Shown here in pieces: positions 9,733-18,653 of a DNA stretch of 64,000 nt (positions are counted from its first letter, which is position 1; every line of letters starts with the position of its first letter). The stretch covers positions 168,713-232,712 of the forward strand of contig NZ_PYGK01000016.1 in the NCBI RefSeq assembly GCF_003014595.1, written 5' to 3'. The stretch comes from Chitinophaga ginsengisoli (GTDB lineage: Bacteria; Bacteroidota; Bacteroidia; Chitinophagales; Chitinophagaceae). The notes under the pieces were generated by a model. The model was not told the origin of the DNA. It made no database searches and worked only from the letters and a program-made list of their open reading frames with translations. Position numbers and translations under genes: made by a program.

Positions 9733-9744
9733 AACAAAGGTCTC

Positions 9745-11682
9745 ATGAAGAAAATGATCGTTTTCACCTACATGCTGTTATTGCTGGGAGGTCAGCTATC
9801 TGCGCAGAACCTGTTGAGTGGCCGGTATACGCCGGCACAACTGGCAGAGAAACTGATACCGCATGACAAATGGGAACCATTCCCTCATATAGAAAACCGG
9901 GCAGGATGGGAGAAAGCCGATCCTGCAATAGGAGCGGCTATTATTAAGAAAGCAGAAGCCTACCTGAATTATGAATGGCCGGGTATTCCTGCTGTAAAAT
10001 CCTTGCTCATTATCCGTAATGGGAACCGTACAGAGTACCAGGATATCAGTAGTAAAAAAAGAGAAGTATTGGGTACGTTGTTGCTGGCGGAAGTGTACGA
10101 ACATAAGGGCCGTTTCACCGACCAGGTGGTGAATGGTGTATGGTCTATCTGTGAGGAATCTTTCTGGGGCGCACCTGCGCATCTGCCAAGGTCTTTTGAT
10201 GGACTGATGGATGTATCAGCACCCTTTGTGGAACTGTTCTCCGCGGAGACGGCTACCTTGCTGGCATGGGTCGACTATTTCCTGGGAGCTGAGCTGGATA
10301 AGGTTTCTCCGCAGGTCAGGAAACGGATCTACTACGAGACCAATAAGCGGATATTCGAGCCACTGATGACCAAACATCATGGGTGGATGAGTACAAGCAG
10401 TAGTGGCAGGCGTCCCAACAACTGGAATCCCTGGATCTGTTCCAACTGGCTGAATGCCGTATTACTGCTAGAGAAAGATGATAGTAAACGGGTAGCGGCG
10501 GTATCAAAGCTGCTGGGCGTACTGGATGAGTTCCTGAATCCTTATCCTGCCGATGGTGGCTGTGACGAAGGACCCGGATACTGGGGTGCAGCCGCGGCTT
10601 CTTTATACGATAATGTCTCTTTACTGAACCTGGCGACCAACAATGCTTTTGCCTATGTGTATGCTGACAAAAAAGTGGGGGAGATGGGCCGGTTCATTTA
10701 CAGGGCGCAGATCAGTGAGCGTTACTTCCTGGATTTTGCCGATGCAGATCCTCAACCGGGTATGGCGGCCAGTATGATCTACCGTTTTGGTAAGGATATT
10801 CAGGATACGGCCATGATGCGTTTCGGGGCGTATTATCTGAAGAATGAGAACCCGGCTTCTATAAGAGGGTACCATTATTTCAGGCACCTGTTTGTACTGT
10901 TCATGCAGGATGAATTGCAACATGCAGATAAGGGGCTGGTGTTACCGGGCGATGTCTGGTGGCCTGACCTGCAGGTAATGATAGCCCGCGACAGGAATGG
11001 CAGTACGGATGGCTTCTTTGTGGCTGCCCAGGGTGGGCATAATGACGAGAGCCATAACCATAATGATGTGGGCAATTATGTGGTGTACCACGACGGATTG
11101 CCGGTGCTGATAGACGTAGGGCGGGGTACGTATACCGCCAAAACTTTCAGCAGTAAGCGATATGATATCTGGTATAACCGTTCTGACTATCATAATGTGC
11201 CTACTGTAAATGGCTATCCCCAGTCAGCAGGCAGCCAGTTTAAAGCGGAAAAGGTGGTGTACAACAAAACGGCATCGGCCAGTACACTGGCTATGGATAT
11301 CCGCGAAGCGTATCCGGAGAAGGCAGGCATAAAGAAATGGCAGCGGAGCATCCGCCTTAACAAGGGGAAAAATGTACAGATAGAAGATGATCTGCAGCTG
11401 GAGGGGGACGGACAGGTGACGGAACATTTGATGACCTGCTATCCGACAGAAGTGCTAAGGCCGGGCGTATTGGTGATACACCGGAAGGAGGGAGGTGCAT
11501 CGAAAGACTTTTACCTGCATTATCCTGCAAAGGATCTTGTGGCCAGTATAGAGAAAGTGCCTTTGCAAACAGAGGAAGATGGAGGCGTAAGGCAGAAGTG
11601 GGGCGATAATATTTACAGGATCAACCTGGAAGGAAAAATAAAGTCGCAGGGTAAGCTGAAATTTTTTGTAGCATCTATGTAG
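9745..11682 (+). CDS. Heparinase II/III-family polysaccharide lyase
   Basis: 645 residues with signal peptide (MLLLLGGQLSAQ). An N-terminal alpha/alpha toroid (about 60-380, with NNWNPWICSNWLNAVLL) is followed by the heparinase II/III-like beta-sandwich (about 400-640). The segment around 430-500 carries HNDESHNHNDVGNY and RGTYTAKTF...YNRSDYHNVP, where the family's catalytic Tyr/His and metal-binding residues lie. Members degrade uronate-containing polymers or the oligomers made by an endolyase. Last gene of the PUL 1 operon, followed by a terminator hairpin. Its partner lyase and lack of sulfatases argue against a sulfated glycosaminoglycan and for glucuronan- or alginate-like substrates (inference). 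Confidence 0.88.
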   Translation: MKKMIVFTYMLLLLGGQLSAQNLLSGRYTPAQLAEKLIPHDKWEPFPHIENRAGWEKADPAIGAAIIKKAEAYLNYEWPGIPAVKSLLIIRNGNRTEYQDISSKKREVLGTLLLAEVYEHKGRFTDQVVNGVWSICEESFWGAPAHLPRSFDGLMDVSAPFVELFSAETATLLAWVDYFLGAELDKVSPQVRKRIYYETNKRIFEPLMTKHHGWMSTSSSGRRPNNWNPWICSNWLNAVLLLEKDDSKRVAAVSKLLGVLDEFLNPYPADGGCDEGPGYWGAAAASLYDNVSLLNLATNNAFAYVYADKKVGEMGRFIYRAQISERYFLDFADADPQPGMAASMIYRFGKDIQDTAMMRFGAYYLKNENPASIRGYHYFRHLFVLFMQDELQHADKGLVLPGDVWWPDLQVMIARDRNGSTDGFFVAAQGGHNDESHNHNDVGNYVVYHDGLPVLIDVGRGTYTAKTFSSKRYDIWYNRSDYHNVPTVNGYPQSAGSQFKAEKVVYNKTASASTLAMDIREAYPEKAGIKKWQRSIRLNKGKNVQIEDDLQLEGDGQVTEHLMTCYPTEVLRPGVLVIHRKEGGASKDFYLHYPAKDLVASIEKVPLQTEEDGGVRQKWGDNIYRINLEGKIKSQGKLKFFVASM

Positions 11683-11690
11683 AATTTTAA

Positions 11691-11723
11691 TAAAAAAAGA
11701 ACCGGCAGGTGTTCACCTGCCGG
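11691..11723. terminator. Bidirectional terminator between PUL 1 and the thioredoxin-like gene
   Basis: CCGGCAGGTG at 11702-11711 pairs perfectly with CACCTGCCGG at 11714-11723. An A-run at 11691-11699 gives a U-tract on the minus strand; the plus side is followed by GTTTGC. The hairpin separates two convergent genes. Confidence 0.8.
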
Positions 11724-11771
11724 GTTTGCATTAATTCACTATGACTACCTGTTATGATTACACTCTTTTAC

Positions 11772-12905
11772 TTATTTACCAACTATACCAGCTAATTTCT
11801 CTGACAGTTGACTCCCTTTCAGATTTCTGGCAATAATATTTCCGGCGCCGTCTATCAGCACGTTCTGCGGAACTGCAGAGACATTATAAAGTTCGGCGAT
11901 CTCGTTTCTAAGGAATTTCAGATCGGATATATTGTATCCTGGCATCCTGTCTTCAGCGATAGCTTTTACCCATGGTTCCTTACGTTCTTCCAGTGCGATG
12001 TTGATCACGGTTACGTCTTTCGCGGTGTAAGGCTTCAGGATCTGCTTCAGCTGTTGGTTTTCCAGTCTGGACGCTGCAGACCAGCTGGCCCAGAAGTTCA
12101 GCAGTACTACTTTTCCTTTGAAGGAAGAAAGTGTTACCCTGTTACCATCAGGATCTTTTTCAGAGAACTCGCGGGCTACAGCACCTACGGCTGTCAGCTT
12201 TGATGTCTCGATCTTTTTCAGGTATGCTTTACCTTTCGCGGATGTTTTTGTTGGGTCTGCCAGTGATTTGAACAAAGGCTCTACATCACGGTAGTCGATA
12301 AAAGCGCCTGCGTATTCTTCAAGGATATCCAGGCTGATATACATCTCGGGATGCTGCTGGATAAACTCTTTCATTTTCTGTTTTCTGTAGTCCATTGCAG
12401 CACGGAAATGCTCCATATAGTTGCTTTTTGCAGCAAGGGCTTTTTCCGTTACATCATTCTGCAATGTGTTGGATGATTCAGCGGTCAGCAACGTCAGTTT
12501 TTCTTCCGCATCTGCCATGAATTTCTCATACACTTTATAATCATCCTGGGACTTCGAACCGTTGGACTCGAAGTTAGCGATGCTTTCGTCGGATGTCAAC
12601 CACACGATTGAACCTGGTTCTACATATAGATGTGCAATATCCTTTGCGTTAAAGAAAGTCTGCGGCTCCCCATCCCGGCTTACAGTCAGCAGAATGTTTG
12701 TTGGATAAGAAACCGGCCTGTCGAATGAGAAATTACCATTGTCAACATCCGCAGAGTCATATACACTTTTGCCGTCAAAAGTGTAACCAATGTATACCTT
12801 GGCCGGAGCCTGTAATCTTCCGAGCTTTCCTTTAATCTGAAAGGATTGTGCAAAGGCTGGCATAGTCATGCAGCAGGCTGCAAGAACCATTAAGCTTCTG
12901 TTCAT
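11772..12905 (-). CDS. Thioredoxin-fold (TlpA/AhpC-like) exported protein lacking the CxxC motif
   Basis: 377 residues with a signal peptide (AACCMTMPAFAQ). Residues about 20-130 form a DUF4369-like beta domain, about 130-230 a helical linker, and 235-377 a thioredoxin-like domain (GNRVTLSSFKGKVVLLNFWASW). Where TlpA proteins have WCxxC, this one reads WSAAS (Ser 276 and Ser 279). The cis-proline loop VPQNVLID is kept. The only cysteines are two in the signal peptide, so the mature protein cannot carry out thiol exchange. It is monocistronic and convergent with PUL 1. It may have a binding or chaperone role; the function is unknown. Confidence 0.9.
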   Translation of the reverse strand: MNRSLMVLAACCMTMPAFAQSFQIKGKLGRLQAPAKVYIGYTFDGKSVYDSADVDNGNFSFDRPVSYPTNILLTVSRDGEPQTFFNAKDIAHLYVEPGSIVWLTSDESIANFESNGSKSQDDYKVYEKFMADAEEKLTLLTAESSNTLQNDVTEKALAAKSNYMEHFRAAMDYRKQKMKEFIQQHPEMYISLDILEEYAGAFIDYRDVEPLFKSLADPTKTSAKGKAYLKKIETSKLTAVGAVAREFSEKDPDGNRVTLSSFKGKVVLLNFWASWSAASRLENQQLKQILKPYTAKDVTVINIALEERKEPWVKAIAEDRMPGYNISDLKFLRNEIAELYNVSAVPQNVLIDGAGNIIARNLKGSQLSEKLAGIVGK

Positions 12906-13376
12906 CTGTTTTACCTTTATTATTATGGTTACACGAATTATTAAAGTAGATTCAAAATCTAACGCGCATTATATTGAATGAACCCTTTGCATATAAGACA
13001 ACATTTAATACCCGATATGCGTACAAGGGTTAAAAAAAAATTTAAAGTATATAGCTGGGAAATGTGTCTATGTAGATATTATAAGTATCCAAAATGCGGG
13101 AGGCTGGAATACATAATTGATTTATTATATGGGACTTATGAGAGGAGAGATGGCTATAAGCGGGCGGAAAATCCCCTGAAAAAATATTTTGAGCAAATAG
13201 GCTTAAACGTAATTAAGTAGCTGGTAATCAGTGAGAAAATATTTTTAAAAATATTTTCGGGAGAGCAGTGAAAACTTTTTTATCCGCATAACGAATAAAA
13301 ATTGCTTTTAAATATAAAAAAATGTTAAATTGTAAGGGAACACGAACCTTTTACCGAATTATTAAAGATTATCCCT
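12906..13376. other. AT-rich intergenic region, no convincing gene
   Basis: 471 bases separating divergent genes, strongly AT-rich with several A-runs. It should contain the promoters of both flanking genes. An 80-codon frame at 12978-13220 has no family resemblance and a composition typical of translated AT-rich DNA, so I do not call it. I see no conserved site. Confidence 0.5.
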
Positions 13377-13745
13377 ATGACAAAGCGCGCACTAAACCTA
13401 TTTCTTATTGTCATGCTGGCAATGTTTTCATTCAGTACTTCTGTTGCAAATGCCCATGATATCAAACCTCCCTTTACTGAAATAGGATACCAGACCGACG
13501 GAGATTATTATTATACATTTTACGTTGACTTGTCTAAGGACGGTCCTAACGCTATCGCTTATATACAGGTACAGAGAAATACAACAGGAGAAATACTGAA
13601 GCTGGATAATTTCAGTGGTAAGGTAATGCTGTTGAATCCTGTACAATTCAGCATAAAGGATAAAGCCACTGTGGCATTCTTTGATGGGAATAAACTGATT
13701 TCCAAGGACCTGAAAGGTGCATTACAAGGTAGTGTAAAACCCTGA
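13377..13745 (+). CDS. Small secreted protein, unknown function
   Basis: 122 residues. The first 25 form a signal peptide ending at an Ala-rich VANA site. The mature part, about 95 residues, has no cysteine and looks all-beta, with GDYYYTFYVDLSKDG and IAYIQVQRNTTGE suggesting a small sandwich. I do not recognise a family. It is a single-gene unit, with its own strong terminator 26 bp after the stop, and sits 400 bp before an orphan susC; co-function with that transporter is possible but there is no direct evidence. Confidence 0.75.
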   Translation: MTKRALNLFLIVMLAMFSFSTSVANAHDIKPPFTEIGYQTDGDYYYTFYVDLSKDGPNAIAYIQVQRNTTGEILKLDNFSGKVMLLNPVQFSIKDKATVAFFDGNKLISKDLKGALQGSVKP

Positions 13746-13770
13746 TCAATTCTATATACCAGATAAATGT

Positions 13771-13816
13771 CCCGTAACCGGTTTATTATGTAACCGGTTA
13801 CGGGATCTTATTGTTT
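13771..13816 (+). terminator. Strong rho-independent terminator
   Basis: CCCGTAACCGGTT (13771-13783) pairs without mismatch with AACCGGTTACGGG (13792-13804), a 13-bp stem with an 8-nt loop, followed by the T-rich ATCTTATTGTTT. Confidence 0.9.
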
Positions 13817-14145
13817 AATGCTGAACTATTGCAGGAGGGAAGTGGGCCATCAGAAAATATAGTATAAATCACCCAAACAAAAAAAACGAAATGCTTTTAG
13901 TTTTTCGTAATCTGCCGAACTTATTCGACGTTATAGGAAACGCTTAATGAAAGTCCGTCTGCCGATGCCCCGGAAACCAAGCAGCAGAATATCCCGGCAC
14001 GGAACCACAATGCACTGTTAACTGTTAAATAAGCAGAATGGCCAATAGCACGTTTACCACCAAAATCTGAAATCGCGGATCACAAGATCAGTTAAGGAAC
14101 CTGTAGCAGTAATTTATCAATCATCATATCTAAATCGAACAAGCT
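13817..14145 (+). promoter_or_regulatory. Upstream region of the orphan susC with a GC-rich, possibly structured module
   Basis: 329 bases without a gene. The segment about 13953-14036 is GC-rich in otherwise AT-rich DNA. CCGATGCCCCGG (13962-13973) can pair with CCCGGCACGG (13993-14002) around a purine-rich loop. The blocks CCCCGGAAA, CGGAAC (14000-14005) and ATAAGCAG (14029-14036) match those at 1610-1664 before PUL 1. Parts loosely recall known riboswitch motifs but no class fits. I found no clear TAnnTTTG promoter. Confidence 0.35.
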
Positions 14146-17136
14146 ATGCTTCTACCCAAATCCGGCTTGCTCGTGTTGCTATTTCTATGTAGCACACTGG
14201 CACTATTTGCGCAGCAAAACATTTCAGGAAAAATTAAGGACGCCGTGAATGGCAAACCAATTCCCGGTGTAACTATCAGAATACAGGGCACCAACAGGGG
14301 GACCATCTCTGATGGTAGTGGTGCCTATAATTTGACGGTTCCCTCGAACGCTACATTGCTCGTTTCCTTCACGGGCTACAAAACACAAACTATTAAGGTA
14401 TCAGGTAATGCTACCCTGGACATTACGATGGAGGAAGATTTTGCTAAACTGGATGAAATTGTGGTAACTGGTCTGGCTACTACTGTAAAGAGAAGTAACC
14501 TGGCCAATACCGTGGTAACCATCAATGCCAATCAACTGTCTGGCGCTGCACCTGCGCAGACGTTCGATGCTGCGTTGAGTGGTAAGGTACCTGGCGCCCT
14601 GATCACGGCCAACTCCGGCGCCCCGGGTGGTGGTATTTCCGTGAAGATGAGGGGTATCACCTCTGTATTTGGTAACTCACAGCCACTATATATAGTGGAT
14701 GGTATCTTCTTCAACAATAGCAGTATCCCTGCGGGATTGAATGATGTAACCGGTGCTGCTACAGCAGGTAACCCTAATAACCAGGATAACCCTTCCAGCC
14801 GTATTGCAGACCTGAACCCACAGGATATTGAGAACATCGAGATCCTGAAAGGAGCCTCTGCTGCTGCCCTCTATGGTGCAAAAGCGGCAGCCGGTGTGGT
14901 GATCATCACTACCAAAAAAGGAAGGGCCGGTAAAACAAGGATCAGCGTGAACCAGGAAACGGGGTTTGCCAAAGTAAGACACCTGATGGGTGTCCGTTCT
15001 TTTACCCCGGAAACAGCTGCTGATCTGGCAGGTCCGGCTTCCAGCACAGACCCGGCTGTTATAGCGAGACGTGCGGCATATGCGGCACAATACAACGCAG
15101 CTAAAAGCGCGGGTAAGATCTTCGACTATGAGAAGGAAATGTATGGCGAAACAGGGCTGATATTGAACACTGGCCTGTCACTGAGTGGTGGTGGAGAAAA
15201 GACCACTTTCTACATCTCCGGCAACCGCAGGCAGGAACAGGGTATCGTAAAGAATACCGGCTATTTCAATAACTCTGTACGCGTGAATATCGATCATAAG
15301 ATCAGCGACCATATCTCGCTGGGCGTTACGACCAGTTATATTCATTCCGACGCTGACAGAGGTCTGACCAACAACGATAACAATGGTGTGACCTACGGTG
15401 TGGCTTTATCATCTACTCCCGACTTCGTCTACCTGTTCCCCAATGCATTAGGTGAGTATCCCCGGAACCCGTTTGCGGCCTCCAATCCGCTGGAAACCCG
15501 TGATAAAATGAAGAACAATGAGCTGACCAATCGTTTTGTTGGTGGTGCCAACCTGGAGGTACGCATTCAGCAGAATGATCATTCTACTACCAAATTCATT
15601 GGTCGTGGTGGTGTGGATTATTTTAACTACAAAACTGCTGCCCTGTTCCCCCGTGATCTGCAGTTTGAGGAAAATGCCCAACAAGGGCATTCCATCCAGG
15701 GCAATACCAACAATACCAATACTAACTTAGGCGGTTTCCTGGCCAATACTTTTACGCCAAATGAGAATATCAGTCTGACCAGTACTGTAGGCGCCACCCT
15801 GGAAACAGGTTTCATGGACAATATCGTGACGGTGGCTACCAACCTGGTATCCGGACAGAGTAACCTCGACGCCAGCGCCAATACCACTACAAGGCAGTTC
15901 AGACAGAAGTACCGTGACAATGGTATTTTCATACAGGAAGACCTCTCACTGATCGACGCGATTACTTTGAGTGGTGGTGTACGTTTTGACCGGTCTACCA
16001 ATAACGGTGATTACAAAAAATATTATGTATTCCCCAAAGGAGCTATTTCCTGGAACATTGCCAAGATGAAATTCTGGGATGTGAAAGATGTACAGAACCT
16101 GAAGATACGTGCTGCCTATGGTCAGTCTGGTAACGTACCGCCATACAGCAGTAAATTCACAGGTATGCTGGGAAGCAATATCGGCGGATATCCGGGTATA
16201 CTGGTAGATAACCTGCTGGGTAATCCGGACATCAAACCAGAAAGACAGTCAGAGTTTGAAACAGGGCTGGATGTGAGTGTACTGAACGGCAGGATCAGCC
16301 TGGAAGCTACTTATTATATCAAGAAGATCCAGGATGTGCTGCTGCGTCATGCGTTGCCGGGATCTTCCGGTTATGCGAATGAGTGGAAGAACAGTGGTGA
16401 CCTGAAAAACAATGGTATTGAACTGGGACTGACGGCCATACCGATCAACAACAAAAATATCAGGTGGAGTTCTTCCATCAACTGGTGGCGTAACCGTTCG
16501 AAGGTGACCAAATTGCTCATCCCTCCGTATGCTATCGGCGCCTTCGGTAACTCACTCGGTACCTTCTACCTGGAACAGGGAGAACCTGCCACACAGATCA
16601 AAGGAACTGTTGGTAGCGATCTGAAACTGATCGGTAATTCAGAGCCGAAGTTCCAGATGAGTTTTTATGATGAAGTGACATTCCTGAAGAACTTTACCCT
16701 GCGTTTCCTGATACACTGGAAGAAGGGAGGCGACAATATTAACCTTACGCAGCTGCTGACTGACCTGGGTGCGACTTCATTTGACTACGACGATGTGCTG
16801 CATGGCCAGAAGGCAGGTGTTTACCGCACCGGTGCAGGTGACGCTTCTATCTATGTACAGGATGCTTCCTATGTACGTATCCGTGAGATAGGGCTTTACT
16901 ATAATATACCGATTAAGAATACGAATTTCATCAAGGGTGTACGTGTGGGTGTATCGGCCAACAACTTCTTTACCTGGACACATTATGTAGGGTATGATCC
17001 AGAGGTATCCAACTTTGGAAGTAATACCATCACTACCTCTACAAGCCGTGGTAGTAATGGTTTATCTACCGGTGTGGATGTTACACCGTTCCCTGCTTCC
17101 AAAAGAGCCAGCTTCCATGTTGGTGTGGATTTCTGA
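14146..17136 (+). CDS. SusC/RagA-family TonB-linked transporter (orphan pair)
   Basis: 996 residues, at the short end for SusC. It has a signal peptide (LVLLFLCSTLALFAQ), a carboxypeptidase-like domain (GKIKDAVNGKPIPGVTIRIQG), the TonB-box region (LDEIVVTGLATT), a plug with MRGITSVFGNSQPLYIVDGI and IEILKGASAAALYGAKAAAG, and then the barrel. The TonB-box variant VVTGLA differs from the VVVGYGTQ seen in the three other SusC proteins here, placing it in another subgroup. Only a susD follows, with no carbohydrate-active enzyme, so the cargo could be a peptide or a glycan processed elsewhere. Confidence 0.95.
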   Translation: MLLPKSGLLVLLFLCSTLALFAQQNISGKIKDAVNGKPIPGVTIRIQGTNRGTISDGSGAYNLTVPSNATLLVSFTGYKTQTIKVSGNATLDITMEEDFAKLDEIVVTGLATTVKRSNLANTVVTINANQLSGAAPAQTFDAALSGKVPGALITANSGAPGGGISVKMRGITSVFGNSQPLYIVDGIFFNNSSIPAGLNDVTGAATAGNPNNQDNPSSRIADLNPQDIENIEILKGASAAALYGAKAAAGVVIITTKKGRAGKTRISVNQETGFAKVRHLMGVRSFTPETAADLAGPASSTDPAVIARRAAYAAQYNAAKSAGKIFDYEKEMYGETGLILNTGLSLSGGGEKTTFYISGNRRQEQGIVKNTGYFNNSVRVNIDHKISDHISLGVTTSYIHSDADRGLTNNDNNGVTYGVALSSTPDFVYLFPNALGEYPRNPFAASNPLETRDKMKNNELTNRFVGGANLEVRIQQNDHSTTKFIGRGGVDYFNYKTAALFPRDLQFEENAQQGHSIQGNTNNTNTNLGGFLANTFTPNENISLTSTVGATLETGFMDNIVTVATNLVSGQSNLDASANTTTRQFRQKYRDNGIFIQEDLSLIDAITLSGGVRFDRSTNNGDYKKYYVFPKGAISWNIAKMKFWDVKDVQNLKIRAAYGQSGNVPPYSSKFTGMLGSNIGGYPGILVDNLLGNPDIKPERQSEFETGLDVSVLNGRISLEATYYIKKIQDVLLRHALPGSSGYANEWKNSGDLKNNGIELGLTAIPINNKNIRWSSSINWWRNRSKVTKLLIPPYAIGAFGNSLGTFYLEQGEPATQIKGTVGSDLKLIGNSEPKFQMSFYDEVTFLKNFTLRFLIHWKKGGDNINLTQLLTDLGATSFDYDDVLHGQKAGVYRTGAGDASIYVQDASYVRIREIGLYYNIPIKNTNFIKGVRVGVSANNFFTWTHYVGYDPEVSNFGSNTITTSTSRGSNGLSTGVDVTPFPASKRASFHVGVDF

Positions 17137-17166
17137 TCATTTTCTATCTGTTAAAAATTATTTCAT

Positions 17167-18483
17167 ATGAAGAACTATTTCTCAATTATAACTGCTGCCT
17201 TTTTCCTGCTGATCATGAGTGCATGTCAGAAGGGGGAAATAACCAGCCTGAATACGCCTGTAGTTGGCGGTGTCATTAATAATCCAACCCGTAGTGACCT
17301 GTTTAACCTGGTGACAGGTGCCGAATCGGGTATGCGTAACCACTATGCTGTTTACCTGGATGGCATAGGTGCTATCGGCAGGGAGATATATCGTTTCTCT
17401 GGTTCTGAACCCCGTTATACGACCGATATTCTCGGTGGTGGTAGCAGAAGACTGGATAATAATACCTTCTACCTGACAAACCCCTGGGGCGCCCGTTACC
17501 AGGTAGCCAGGCAATGTTTCATCCTGCTGGATGCGGTGAAGAATGCCCGTCCGGAGATTGCTTCAGATGCACAGAAGAAAGCCTTTTCGGGGTATGCAAA
17601 GACGCTGATCGGTTACCAGTTACTGCTGAATATCAACATGACTGATTCCAACGGCGCCCGTATACCGGTGCCGAATGGTGCTACCTTAGGTCCTGTAGTG
17701 ACAGATCCGGGGAAAGTGATGGATACTATACTGCGATTCCTGGATGATGGAAAGGCAGACCTGACAGGATCGGAAGTTATGTTCCCACTGTCAGATGGCT
17801 TTGCCGGTTTCAAAGATGCTGCCGGTCTGCTGAAATTTAACCGTGCGTTGGCTGCCAGGGTGCATATTTATAGAAAGAATTGGACTGCGGCATTGACGGC
17901 GCTGAATGAATCCTTCTTTGATCTGAACGGGGCACTGAATACGGGTGTATATCATTACTTCTCTACAAATGGTGGTGACCTGGCCAATACGATGTTCATA
18001 CCACCAAATAATACCGGTGAAGTAAGAGGCGCACATCCTTCCTATGCAGCGGATATCGTTCCGGGAGATGACCGTATTAACAAGACTGCCCTGCGTAATG
18101 CCGCTTTCAGCCAGAATGGCCTCACGGCTACACGTGATGTAGTGATCTGGAGCTCACTGAACTCGCCGGTAAGTATCATCCGCAATGAGGAGCTGATCCT
18201 GATCTATGCAGAGGCCAAGATCCAGACCGGATCTATTCCTGATGCTATTGTTGCCCTGAACCGTATCAGAACAGCGCATAACCTGACGCCATATGCCGGA
18301 GCTGTGACGCCTGCTGCTTTGACAACTGAATTGTTGTACAACAGGCGTTATTCCCTGTTTATGGAAGGACATCGCTGGATAGACCTGAGACGTTATAACT
18401 TATTGGGAACCCTGCCGAAAGACAGACCCGATGATGATGTATGGACAAGGTATCCATTACCACAGAACGAGAGCAATTTGTAG
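17167..18483 (+). CDS. SusD/RagB-family lipoprotein (orphan pair)
   Basis: 438 residues, shorter than the other SusD proteins in the window. Lipobox LLIMSAC, then a helical repeat core and the C-terminal SusD motifs NEELILIYAEAKIQTG, ALNRIRTAHNLTPY and LLYNRRYSLFMEGHRWIDLRRYNLL. It partners the SusC encoded 30 bp upstream as the lid of the transport complex. Its operon ends here: two hairpins lie between it and the next, convergent gene. Confidence 0.93.
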   Translation: MKNYFSIITAAFFLLIMSACQKGEITSLNTPVVGGVINNPTRSDLFNLVTGAESGMRNHYAVYLDGIGAIGREIYRFSGSEPRYTTDILGGGSRRLDNNTFYLTNPWGARYQVARQCFILLDAVKNARPEIASDAQKKAFSGYAKTLIGYQLLLNINMTDSNGARIPVPNGATLGPVVTDPGKVMDTILRFLDDGKADLTGSEVMFPLSDGFAGFKDAAGLLKFNRALAARVHIYRKNWTAALTALNESFFDLNGALNTGVYHYFSTNGGDLANTMFIPPNNTGEVRGAHPSYAADIVPGDDRINKTALRNAAFSQNGLTATRDVVIWSSLNSPVSIIRNEELILIYAEAKIQTGSIPDAIVALNRIRTAHNLTPYAGAVTPAALTTELLYNRRYSLFMEGHRWIDLRRYNLLGTLPKDRPDDDVWTRYPLPQNESNL

Positions 18484-18492
18484 TTTAGTCAG

Positions 18493-18532
18493 CAACAGCG
18501 CCGCAGGAGATCCGTCTTCTGCGGCGCTGTTG
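18493..18532 (+). terminator. Terminator hairpin after the orphan susD
   Basis: CAACAGCGCCGCAG (18493-18506) pairs perfectly with CTGCGGCGCTGTTG (18519-18532), just past the susD stop, followed by TATTTATA. Confidence 0.85.
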
Positions 18533-18571
18533 TATTTATAGGAAAGTTCCTATCTTTTCTCAGCAAATAGC

Positions 18572-18610
18572 AAGGCCGCCTCTGTTACTGAAGCGGCCTT
18601 ATTTATTTTA
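18572..18610. terminator. Second hairpin, between convergent genes
   Basis: AAGGCCGC (18572-18579) pairs with GCGGCCTT (18593-18600), followed by ATTTATTTTA on the plus strand. It may back up the previous terminator and also serve the ROK gene from the other side. Confidence 0.7.
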
Positions 18611-18653
18611 TGCTATGTGAAGTTTTGGGCAGGAAATGTACTATTGCAGGCGA

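Noticed and set aside
12978..13220. 80-codon plus-strand frame starting MNPLHIRQ
   Set aside because: Lies in very AT-rich DNA, has no signal peptide or family pattern, and its Lys/Tyr/Arg-rich composition is what translated AT-rich spacer gives.
13953..14120. Cobalamin or SAM riboswitch before the orphan susC
   Set aside because: A few short matches (for example GGAACCTG near 14096 and CCGATGCCCCGG) recall the consensus boxes, but the order and the remaining conserved core are missing.
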